Assembly: GCA_905209765.1 (NCBI GenBank)
Contig: CAJLUE010000090.1
Coordinates: forward strand, 1-6,169
DNA from: an uncultured Collinsella sp.
Lineage (GTDB): Bacteria; Actinomycetota; Coriobacteriia; Coriobacteriales; Coriobacteriaceae
DNA length: 6,169 nt
Direction of reading: 5' to 3'
Below are positions 1 to 4,433 of the stretch, piece by piece; positions within the stretch are counted from its first letter, which is position 1; each line of letters starts with the position of its first letter. A model generated the notes under the pieces. The model saw only the letters and a program-made list of their open reading frames with translations. It searched no databases and had not been told where the DNA came from. The translations under genes were made by a program, and so were the position numbers.

Positions 1-44
1 TGCGCAATACCTACGAGCTGGTCCGCGCCTACGTACAACGCTAG
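1..44 (+). CDS. 3' end of an upstream gene (partial)
   Basis: The third reading frame is open from the window edge and ends with TAG at 42-44. It encodes the tail RNTYELVRAYVQR. Its codons (GAG CTG GTC CGC GCC TAC) match the GC-ending bias of the other genes here, and the stop lies nine bases before a 9-bp GC hairpin, as expected for the end of a gene. Frames 1 and 2 are also open here but run on into the hairpin and the palindrome, so they are less likely. Thirteen codons are too few to assign a family. If real, the gene converges with mnmA. Confidence 0.4.
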   Translation, partial: RNTYELVRAYVQR

Positions 45-52
45 CGATGCAG

Positions 53-88
53 CGGCCTCGGCTGATACGGCAGTACCGACCGAGGCCG
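53..88 (+). terminator. GC hairpin after the upstream gene, terminator-like
   Basis: A perfect 9-bp inverted repeat (CGGCCTCGG at 53-61, CCGAGGCCG at 80-88) with an 18-nt loop lies just after the stop at 44. The following sequence is pyrimidine-rich (TCCTCTCT, 89-96) rather than a true T run, so termination may be weak or may need a factor. Confidence 0.45.
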
Positions 89-95
89 TCCTCTC

Positions 96-166
96 TAAGT
101 TGCGGTGAAATAGGGACTGTTTGGCGGTTTTAAACGCTTAAACAGTCCCTATTTCACCGCAATTTA
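96..166. repeat. Long perfect palindrome in the convergent intergenic gap
   Basis: The arms 100-122 and 140-162 are perfectly complementary over 23 bp. Pairing extends outward to 96-166 with one G-T wobble at 99/163. The loop is 123-139. The arms contain GCGGTGAAATAGGGACTG and its complement. There is no T run on either side, so this is not a standard intrinsic terminator, although the RNA would fold very stably between the convergent upstream gene and mnmA. The AT-containing arms and long perfect pairing resemble a REP/REPIN or MITE-like mobile palindrome. No flanking target duplication is evident. Confidence 0.75.
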
Positions 167-180
167 TGAAGGGGATGGGG

Positions 181-1281
181 CTACTTAAGTGCGCCGGTCA
201 CCGTGCCGCCGCCGAGGACGATGTCGCCGCGGTAGACTACAACGGCTTGGCCGGGGGCGATGGCTCGCTGCGGCTCGTCAAAAGTCAGCAGCATTTGTCC
301 GTCGGCGCCACGTGTAAGGGTCGCTGCCTGGTCCTTTTGACGGTAGCGGTACTTGGCGCCCACGCGAATGCCGCCGTCATCGAGCTCTGCCTCCATGCGA
401 TCGGCAGGGGCGCTCCAGATCCAGTCATTGGCCGTGAGCGCCGCGGCGGTCAGGTCCTCGGCCTCGCCCAGATGCACGGTGCTGCTGTCGGCGTCGACGC
501 CCGTTACGTACACGGGATGCGCCATCGCGACGCCCAGGCCCTTGCGCTGACCGATGGTGTAGCGCAGCGCACCGTTGTGGCGCCCGACCACGCTGCCGTC
601 GCGCCACACAATGTCGCCCGGTGCAGCGGGATGTCCGCAGCGGCGCTCGATATAGCCCGCGTAGTCACCGTCTGGAATAAAGCAGATATCCTCGCTTTCG
701 GCCTTCTTGGCGTTGGTAAAGCCCTGCTCGGCGGCTATGCGGCGCACGTCGCGCTCTTTGTCTAGGCCTGCCAGCGGAAAGATCGTGTGTGCCAGGCGCT
801 CCTGCGTAAGCGAATACAAAAAGTAGCTTTGGTCCTTTTTGGGATCTTCGCCGCGATGTAGCTGCCAGGTGCCGTCTGCCGCCTGGCTTGTTTTGGCATA
901 GTGGCCCGTGGCGATGTAGTCGCAGCCCATATCGAGCGCCGCATCGAGCAGCGCGCCAAACTTAATGTGGCGGTTGCAGATAATGCACGGGTTGGGCGTC
1001 AGTCCCTCCTGGTAGGCGTTCACAAAGCGCTCGATCACGTTGCGGTCGAAGGTTTGCTGCAAGTCGAGCACATGGTGCGGAATGCCTATGCGCTCGGCGA
1101 CCGCCTTCGCGTCGGCGATGTCGCGGTCGACCTTACTCATGCCCGTGGCGGGGTCGGGTGCGGGGCAGGTGAGGCGCATGGTGGCACCGACGCATTCGTA
1201 GCCCTGGCTTTTGAGCAGGTACGCGGTCACGCTGGAATCGACGCCGCCGCTCATGGCGACGAGCACGCGCTTGTTGTGCAT
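181..1281 (-). CDS. mnmA: tRNA-specific 2-thiouridylase MnmA (TrmU)
   Basis: MnmA activates C2 of wobble uridine 34 in tRNA(Lys/Glu/Gln) with ATP and installs sulfur relayed from a cysteine desulfurase, giving s2U in the cytoplasm. The 366-residue product has the usual family length. The PP-loop ATP site SGGVDSS is at residues 11-17. The nucleophile Cys99 sits in NPCIICN and the persulfide cysteine Cys200 in EDICFIPDGDY, so both catalytic cysteines are present. ATGHYAK (124-130), KDQSYFL (149-155) and TIGQRKGLG (242-250) are further family signatures, and the C-terminal beta-barrel region follows to residue 366. The start at 1281 has AAGGAG (complement of 1291-1296) nine bases upstream. It lies downstream of cysK on the same strand, separated by 181 bp that include a hairpin-U tract and a candidate promoter. 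No cysteine desulfurase gene is in the window. Confidence 0.97.
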   Translation of the reverse strand: MHNKRVLVAMSGGVDSSVTAYLLKSQGYECVGATMRLTCPAPDPATGMSKVDRDIADAKAVAERIGIPHHVLDLQQTFDRNVIERFVNAYQEGLTPNPCIICNRHIKFGALLDAALDMGCDYIATGHYAKTSQAADGTWQLHRGEDPKKDQSYFLYSLTQERLAHTIFPLAGLDKERDVRRIAAEQGFTNAKKAESEDICFIPDGDYAGYIERRCGHPAAPGDIVWRDGSVVGRHNGALRYTIGQRKGLGVAMAHPVYVTGVDADSSTVHLGEAEDLTAAALTANDWIWSAPADRMEAELDDGGIRVGAKYRYRQKDQAATLTRGADGQMLLTFDEPQRAIAPGQAVVVYRGDIVLGGGTVTGALK

Positions 1282-1310
1282 GGGGAGGTTCTCCTTGGTG
1301 GCATGTGGCC

Positions 1311-1349
1311 AAAAAAGAAAAGCGGCGCGGGAGGCTGGTTCCGCGCCGC
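1311..1349 (-). terminator. Intrinsic terminator between cysK and mnmA (possible mnmA attenuator)
   Basis: Read on the minus strand, a perfect 9-bp GC stem (1341-1349 pairing with 1322-1330) is followed by TTTTCTTTTTT (complement of 1311-1321), a textbook intrinsic terminator. It lies 114 bp beyond the cysK stop and only about 15 bp before the mnmA Shine-Dalgarno. Any transcript entering mnmA from cysK or from the candidate promoter at 1354-1362 must read through it. Confidence 0.8.
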
Positions 1350-1353
1350 AGAT

Positions 1354-1362
1354 ATTGTAGCA
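1354..1362 (-). promoter_or_regulatory. Candidate extended -10 promoter for mnmA
   Basis: The minus strand reads TGCTACAAT: a TACAAT -10 hexamer (complement of 1354-1359) with the TGn extension. There is no good -35 at 16-18 bp. Transcription would start about seven bases downstream, around 1347, at the foot of the hairpin described as the cysK/mnmA terminator. The same TGC-TAC-A-T arrangement occurs in the yerC promoter, which supports it as a local promoter style. Confidence 0.45.
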
Positions 1363-1372
1363 AGTTCGGACG

Positions 1373-1395
1373 TCTCGTGGGGCACCCTAACGAGA
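1373..1395. promoter_or_regulatory. Dyad over the -35 region of the candidate mnmA promoter
   Basis: TCTCGT (1373-1378) and ACGAGA (1390-1395) form a 6-bp inverted repeat whose interior GGG/CCC can also pair. It covers the position where the -35 of the candidate mnmA promoter would lie (about 1377-1382), so it could be an operator. A dyad this short could arise by chance. Confidence 0.25.
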
Positions 1396-1462
1396 TGGGC
1401 TCAGGCAGCCAGAAGAGAGGGTAGACCGGCGTGCCTTGGGCCTATCGACAAGTGACGGGCCC

Positions 1463-2401
1463 TTAGTCCTGGAAGAGCGCCGTGGACAGGTAGCGCTCGC
1501 CGGTGTCGGCAAGCAGGGCCACGATGGTCTTGCCCTCGTTTTCGGGGCGCTTGGCCAGCTGCAGCGCGGCCCACACGGCGGCACCGGACGAAATGCCCAC
1601 GAGCACGCCCTCCTTGTGGCCCACGGCACGGCCGGTGGCAAAGGCGTCGTCGTTCTCGACGGGGATGATCTCGTCGTAGACCTGGGTGTCGAGGACGTCG
1701 GGCACAAAGCCGGCACCGATGCCCTGGATCTTGTGCGGGCCGGCCTGGCCCTTGGAGAGCACCGGGGAGGTGGCGGGCTCGACGGCGACGACCTTAATCT
1801 CGGGGTTCTGCTCCTTGAGGAACTCGCCCACGCCGGTCACGGTACCACCGGTGCCAACGCCGGCGACGAAGATGTCGACCTTGCCGTCGGTGTCGTCCCA
1901 GATCTCGGGGCCGGTCGTGGCCTTGTGAATGGCGGGGTTGGCGGGGTTCACAAACTGGCCGGCGATGATGCTGTTGGGAGTCTCCTTCTGCAGCTCCTCG
2001 GCCTTGGCGATAGCGCCCTTCATGCCCTTGGAGCCGTCGGTGAGCACGAGCTGCGCACCGTATGCCTGCATCAGCTTGCGGCGCTCGACGGACATGGTTT
2101 CGGGCATGGTGATGATCACCTTGTAGCCGCGGGCGGCCGCCACCGAGGCGATGCCGACGCCGGTGTTGCCGCTCGTGGGCTCGATGATGGTATAGTCGCC
2201 GCCGCGCACGAGCTTGCCTGCCTTCTCGGCCTCGTCAATCATGTTCTTGGCGACGCGGTCTTTAACGGACCCAGCGGGGTTGAAGTATTCCAGTTTGACG
2301 AGCACACGAGCCTTGAGGTCCTCGTCGGCCTCAAAGTGGGTGAGCTCCAGAAGCGGGGTGTGGCCGATAAGCTGATCGATGGACGTGTAAACCTTGCTCA
2401 T
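1463..2401 (-). CDS. cysK: Cysteine synthase A (O-acetylserine sulfhydrylase)
   Basis: This PLP-dependent cytoplasmic enzyme makes L-cysteine from O-acetylserine and sulfide. The 312-residue length is typical of CysK. Visible family features are the PLP lysine Lys47 in NPAGSVKDR, the substrate loop EPTSGNTG (74-81), the PLP-phosphate loop GVGTGGT (181-187), KIQGIGAGFVP (224-234), the PLP-ring serine region SSGAA (271-275) and the C-terminal DTGERYLST (299-307). The start at 2401 has GGAGG (complement of 2408-2412) six bases upstream. The gene is divergent from an Rrf2 regulator and precedes mnmA. Its promoter overlaps nested inverted repeats, which suggests repression. The roughly 69-nt leader contains a small hairpin (CCGTG 2435-2439, CACGG 2446-2450). 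A cystathionine beta-synthase-like activity is possible in this fold, but the motifs and length favour CysK. Confidence 0.95.
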   Translation of the reverse strand: MSKVYTSIDQLIGHTPLLELTHFEADEDLKARVLVKLEYFNPAGSVKDRVAKNMIDEAEKAGKLVRGGDYTIIEPTSGNTGVGIASVAAARGYKVIITMPETMSVERRKLMQAYGAQLVLTDGSKGMKGAIAKAEELQKETPNSIIAGQFVNPANPAIHKATTGPEIWDDTDGKVDIFVAGVGTGGTVTGVGEFLKEQNPEIKVVAVEPATSPVLSKGQAGPHKIQGIGAGFVPDVLDTQVYDEIIPVENDDAFATGRAVGHKEGVLVGISSGAAVWAALQLAKRPENEGKTIVALLADTGERYLSTALFQD

Positions 2402-2459
2402 GGTGAACCTCCAAAGTGTTCAAGTTGCTGGTTGCCGTGTGGTTTCACGGTGCGTGTAG

Positions 2460-2499
2460 CAGCTAAACCCATAAACCTTATAGGTTGTTCGTTTAGCTG
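2460..2499. promoter_or_regulatory. Nested inverted repeats over the cysK promoter, probable operator
   Basis: The outer arms CAGCTAAAC (2460-2468) and GTTTAGCTG (2491-2499) are a perfect 9-bp inverted repeat. Inside lies AACCT-TAT-AGGTT (2474-2486), centred on the -10 hexamer. The whole structure runs from the -10 through the spacer almost to the -35, where a bound protein would block RNA polymerase. The divergent Rrf2-family regulator is the obvious candidate ligand; this is inference from position, not a recognised consensus. Confidence 0.5.
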
Positions 2500-2506
2500 T
2501 TGGCAA
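2477..2506 (-). promoter_or_regulatory. cysK promoter
   Basis: On the minus strand there is a -35 TTGCCA (complement of 2501-2506), an 18-bp spacer and a -10 TATAAG (complement of 2477-2482), each matching the sigma70/SigA consensus at five of six positions. Predicted transcription start is near 2470, giving a leader of about 69 nt before the cysK ATG. Confidence 0.7.
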
Positions 2507-2590
2507 GCATAGTAGACACTAAAGCCTAGTAATGCAATAGGAAATAGAAGATTATTACGAGTCGATTAACCATCTTGACCGGAACGGGTA

Positions 2591-2618
2591 TTTTCAAACC
2601 CATTTTTTCGGCTAGAAT
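2591..2618 (+). promoter_or_regulatory. Candidate promoter of the Rrf2 regulator
   Basis: TTTTCA (2591-2596) as -35, a 16-bp spacer and TAGAAT (2613-2618) as -10 precede the regulator start by about 36 bp. The -10 is good and the -35 moderate. A short dyad GGGT-N8-ACCC (2586-2601) overlaps the -35 and could serve autoregulation, but it is weak evidence. Confidence 0.45.
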
Positions 2619-2654
2619 TTCAACGGACTAAAAGACCGAAAGGCAGCACTATAT

Positions 2655-3083
2655 ATGTTGGTTTCTACTAAGGGCAGGTACGCCCTGCGCGTTATGGTCG
2701 ATCTGGCCGAGCACCAGGCGGCCGGTCGCATCCCGCTCAAAGAGATCGCGGCGCGACAGGGGATTTCCGAGAAATATCTCGAGAACATCTTGGCTACGCT
2801 CGTGCGCGCCAACATGCTTTCGGGCATGCGTGGCAAGGGCGGCGGCTATGTGCTCACGCGTCCGCCCGAGCAGTACACGGTGGGCGAGATCTTGCGCCTG
2901 ACCGAGGGCAGTCTGGCGCCGGTCGCCTGCCTGGATGGCGACTGCAAGGGCTGCTCGCGCTCGGATGAGTGCCCCACGCTCGACGTGTGGAAGAACCTGG
3001 ACAAGCTCATCAACGACTACCTCGACGGCGTGACGCTCGACCAGCTCGTCGCCCCCAGCGAAGGCTACGACTACGTCATCTAG
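2655..3083 (+). CDS. Rrf2-family transcriptional regulator (IscR/CymR-like) with four cysteines
   Basis: This is a DNA-binding repressor or activator of the Rrf2 family, 142 residues, the usual size. The N-terminal winged helix carries the family hallmarks STKGRYALRVM (4-14), the recognition-helix segment ISEKYLENIL (37-46) and wing GKGGGYVL (60-67). The segment after the dimer helix contains Cys92, Cys97, Cys100 and Cys106. IscR binds a [2Fe-2S] cluster with three cysteines (92, 98, 104) and a histidine in this region, so an Fe-S sensor is plausible, although the spacing and the fourth cysteine differ. Bacillus CymR, which regulates cysteine metabolism with CysK, lacks this cluster. Divergence from cysK and proximity to mnmA suggest control of sulfur or cysteine supply. 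The ribosome site is poor: AAGG (2640-2643) is 11 bases upstream. The conserved N-terminus nevertheless fixes ATG 2655. I leave the symbol empty because iscR versus cymR cannot be decided. Confidence 0.9.
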   Translation: MLVSTKGRYALRVMVDLAEHQAAGRIPLKEIAARQGISEKYLENILATLVRANMLSGMRGKGGGYVLTRPPEQYTVGEILRLTEGSLAPVACLDGDCKGCSRSDECPTLDVWKNLDKLINDYLDGVTLDQLVAPSEGYDYVI

Positions 3084-3088
3084 CCCAC

Positions 3089-3119
3089 CTGCCATTTGGG
3101 GACGGGGTGGAAATGGTAG
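3089..3119. repeat. Short hairpin repeat with a GGGGACGG loop (REP-like singlet)
   Basis: CTGCCATTT (3089-3097) pairs with AAATGGTAG (3111-3119) over 9 bp with one G-T wobble. The 13-nt loop is GGGGACGGGGTGG. The loop and right stem resemble the core of each half of the palindrome at 4263-4351, so this looks like a single copy of the same repeat. It begins five bases after the Rrf2 regulator stop. Confidence 0.6.
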
Positions 3120-3150
3120 ATTTTCTTGCCCTCTGAGACTTGACAAATAA

Positions 3151-3188
3151 GAAGGCCGCCCATTTTTGCGATGGGCGGCCTTCGTTTT
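3151..3188. terminator. Strong bidirectional terminator between convergent genes
   Basis: A perfect 13-bp stem (3151-3163 with 3171-3183, rich in GGCCGCCC) has a 7-nt loop. On the + strand it is followed by GTTTT (3184-3188). On the minus strand it is followed by TTATTTG (complement of 3144-3150). It sits between the converging Rrf2 regulator and the YvlD-like membrane gene and can serve both. Confidence 0.85.
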
Positions 3189-3223
3189 GGGCTGTTGAGA
3201 CGGACACGGTCGGAATGGCCGTT

Positions 3224-3589
3224 TTAGTCCTCGGCAAGACTATCGAGGATGCTGCGCATGATGGACACTAGGATGCTGCCCATAAAGGCTGAGCCAAAGC
3301 CGGCGATGGAGATGCCGACGCCCAACAGGTTGACCGACAGGTAGCTGGCGAGCTCCAGCATAAAGCTGTTGAGCACGAGCTGGAAAATGCCGAGCGTGAT
3401 GATCGTGAGCGGCAGCGAGATGACCGTGAGGAACGGTTTGACGAACGAATCGACGATGTTGAGGAACAGTCCCACAAAGGCAAAGCAGACCCAGGCCTCG
3501 GCAAAGCCGAAAGGTTGGATACCGGGGACGAGGAACGTGGCGATCGCGATGGCGATCGAGGTGAAGAGCCAGTTAAGCATAAAGCGCAT
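3224..3589 (-). CDS. Small four-helix membrane protein, YvlD / phage holin superfamily IV (PF04020-like)
   Basis: The product is a 121-residue hydrophobic protein of the family often labelled 'phage holin family protein' or YvlD. Its biochemical role is not established, and chromosomal members are not evidence of a prophage. Four membrane segments are visible at about residues 4-22, 28-47, 52-78 and 88-112. The family signature is the stretch KPFLTVISLPLTIITLG (51-67), followed by LNSFMLELASYL (73-84). An upstream in-frame ATG at 3700 would add 37 basic, proline-rich residues unlike the family. The start at 3589 is preferred because MRFMLNWL begins the conserved region and AAAGGA is seven bases upstream. 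It converges with the Rrf2 regulator. I found no convincing promoter. Confidence 0.88.
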   Translation of the reverse strand: MRFMLNWLFTSIAIAIATFLVPGIQPFGFAEAWVCFAFVGLFLNIVDSFVKPFLTVISLPLTIITLGIFQLVLNSFMLELASYLSVNLLGVGISIAGFGSAFMGSILVSIMRSILDSLAED

Positions 3590-3596
3590 GGCGTGA

Positions 3597-3603
3597 ATCC
3601 TTT
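3597..3603 (-). promoter_or_regulatory. Ribosome binding site that fixes the membrane-protein start
   Basis: The minus strand reads AAAGGAT (complement of 3597-3603) at an ideal distance from the ATG at 3589. This supports the short form over the longer open frame beginning at 3700. Confidence 0.65.
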
Positions 3604-3776
3604 CTTGCGCCGGGGATGCTGGCGTCGCGTGAAGCGGCTTGCGGCGGCGACTGGATGGTTGCGCGGGCGCGCCGCGGTGTTTGGGCGCCCATTGTCTCAA
3701 ATATTCGTGGAGCTTACGTGCGCATTCGGTTTCTAAACGGCGTTCGTCCTGAAACCCGTGCCGCTGACAGAGAGTC
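3604..3776. other. Intergenic stretch without a supported gene
   Basis: The divergent gap between the membrane-protein gene and yerC is 324 bp. Its right part holds the yerC promoter and leader. In 3604-3776 I see only GC-rich sequence with no recognisable RNA gene, repeat or convincing minus-strand promoter. A + strand frame (3616-3936) runs through the stretch but resembles nothing known and crosses the promoter and leader. Confidence 0.5.
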
Positions 3777-3807
3777 TTGTCACTTTAGTTTGGTGGTGTG
3801 CTACACT
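3777..3807 (+). promoter_or_regulatory. yerC promoter (extended -10)
   Basis: TTGTCA (3777-3782, five of six) lies 19 bp before TACACT (3802-3807), which is preceded by TGC, giving an extended -10. The predicted start is near 3814, leaving a leader of about 100 nt before the yerC ATG. Confidence 0.6.
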
Positions 3808-3811
3808 GCTA

Positions 3812-3866
3812 CGGGCAAATGGCCCATGCATAGTTTTATTGCATATTTACGGGCGAACGATGCCCG
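3812..3866 (+). promoter_or_regulatory. Leader of yerC with three small hairpins, two of them similar
   Basis: The predicted 5' leader can fold as GGGC-aaatg-GCCC (3813-3825), ATGCA-tagttttat-TGCAT (3826-3844) and CGGGC-gaacgat-GCCCG (3850-3866). The first and third begin with the same TACGGGC-type sequence and close with GCCC, like a duplicated stem. No T run follows, so it is not an attenuator of the usual kind. It matches no riboswitch class I recognise. Confidence 0.35.
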
Positions 3867-3913
3867 ATGTCAGTATCAACTTCGATGCCTTTTGGCGGGT
3901 TTGGCGGTGATCG

Positions 3914-4213
3914 ATGAATATCGAGAACATGTTTGACAAGCCTGATGTCAAGCAGCTGGTCCACGCATTTAGCCTTTTGGACGACGAGAAGGATATCCAA
4001 GCGTTTTTGACCGATATCTGCACGCCGCGCGAGATTTGCGACCTTTCTCAGCGTTTGCAGGTTGCGCGCTATTTGGACGAGGGCGAGCCTTATGTTGAGG
4101 TTCAGGCCCGTACCGGCGCTTCATCCACCACGGTGAGCCGCGTTTCAAAGGCGCTGAACTGCGAGTACGGTGGCTACCGCAAGATCCTCATTAAGTTGGA
4201 GGATGGCGAGTAG
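3914..4213 (+). CDS. yerC: YerC/YecD family TrpR-like transcriptional regulator
   Basis: This 99-residue protein belongs to the TrpR-related YerC/YecD family, small helical DNA-binding proteins whose ligand and targets are poorly defined. The conserved pattern is clear: FLTDICTPREICDLSQRLQV (31-50), then ARYLDEGEPYVEV (51-63) leading to a helix-turn-helix around RTGASSTTVSRVSKALN (66-82) and the family's glycine-tyrosine turn YGGYRKIL (85-92). Homology to TrpR does not show that it binds tryptophan. The start at 3914 has only a weak ribosome site (GGCGG, 3903-3907), but the length and N-terminus fit the family. It has its own promoter and a downstream terminator, so it is probably a single-gene unit. 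Confidence 0.93.
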   Translation: MNIENMFDKPDVKQLVHAFSLLDDEKDIQAFLTDICTPREICDLSQRLQVARYLDEGEPYVEVQARTGASSTTVSRVSKALNCEYGGYRKILIKLEDGE

Positions 4214-4239
4214 GCCGGCGACAACATTGAATTACGAAG

Positions 4240-4265
4240 AACCGTCCCTACGGGGGCGGTTTTTT
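4240..4265 (+). terminator. Intrinsic terminator of yerC
   Basis: AACCGTCCC (4240-4248) pairs with GGGGCGGTT (4253-4261) over 9 bp with one G-T, closed by a TACG tetraloop and followed by TTTT (4262-4265). It begins 27 bp after the yerC stop. Its T run is shared with the left edge of the following palindrome. Confidence 0.88.
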
Positions 4266-4351
4266 GATCCCTTGGGGACGGAGGAAAACGGATCACCGGG
4301 TTAGACTGACCCCCACTGTGATCCATTTTCCTCCGTCCCCAAGGGATCAAA
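4263..4351. repeat. 89-bp near-perfect palindrome made of two inverted GGGGACGG repeats (REPIN-like)
   Basis: The arms 4263-4295 and 4319-4351 pair at 32 of 33 positions; the exception is C4289 against A4325. The central loop is 4296-4318. Each arm is itself a small hairpin: TGATCC (4265-4270) pairs with GGATCA (4290-4295) around a loop with TTGGGGACGGAGG, and the mirror-image half does the same. Two inverted hairpin units are the architecture of REPINs, non-autonomous elements mobilised by REP-associated tyrosine (RAYT/Y1) transposases. No such transposase is in the window. It separates yerC from the AddB-like gene. Confidence 0.85.
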
Positions 4352-4423
4352 TCTGTTGGCGTGGGGCAAATCTGTCCGCGTGGGCGGGTAGGATGGATGC
4401 ATTGATTATTGCGAACAGTTTGA

Positions 4424-4430
4424 GCGGAGG
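4424..4430 (+). promoter_or_regulatory. Ribosome binding site of the AddB-like gene, short spacing
   Basis: GCGGAGG ends only three bases before the ATG at 4434, closer than usual. No other ATG, GTG or TTG start lies between this ATG and the in-frame stop at 4389-4391, and the coding pattern begins here, so the start is retained. Confidence 0.55.
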
Positions 4431-4433
4431 ACC

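Noticed and set aside
166..765. A 199-codon + strand frame over mnmA
   Set aside because: It is antisense to mnmA, shows no family features, and begins inside the edge of the intergenic palindrome.
1436..2512. A 358-codon + strand open frame opposite cysK
   Set aside because: It lies antisense to a fully recognisable cysK, encodes low-complexity Gly/Val/Leu/Ala/His-rich sequence, and crosses the cysK promoter. It arises from the GC-rich codon pattern of the real gene.
2413..2654. Riboswitch or T-box leader upstream of cysK
   Set aside because: The cysK leader is only about 69 nt, with one small hairpin and no T-box sequence, specifier stem or terminator/antiterminator pair.
2649..3146. A 165-codon minus-strand frame opposite the Rrf2 regulator
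   Set aside because: It is the mirror of a well-conserved regulator gene and has no independent support.
3224..3589. Prophage or lysis cassette suggested by the holin-type protein
   Set aside because: Members of this family are common chromosomal genes, and there is no endolysin, integrase or other phage gene nearby.
3616..3936. A 106-codon + strand frame ahead of yerC
   Set aside because: It resembles no family, crosses the yerC promoter and leader hairpins, and overlaps the yerC start in another frame.
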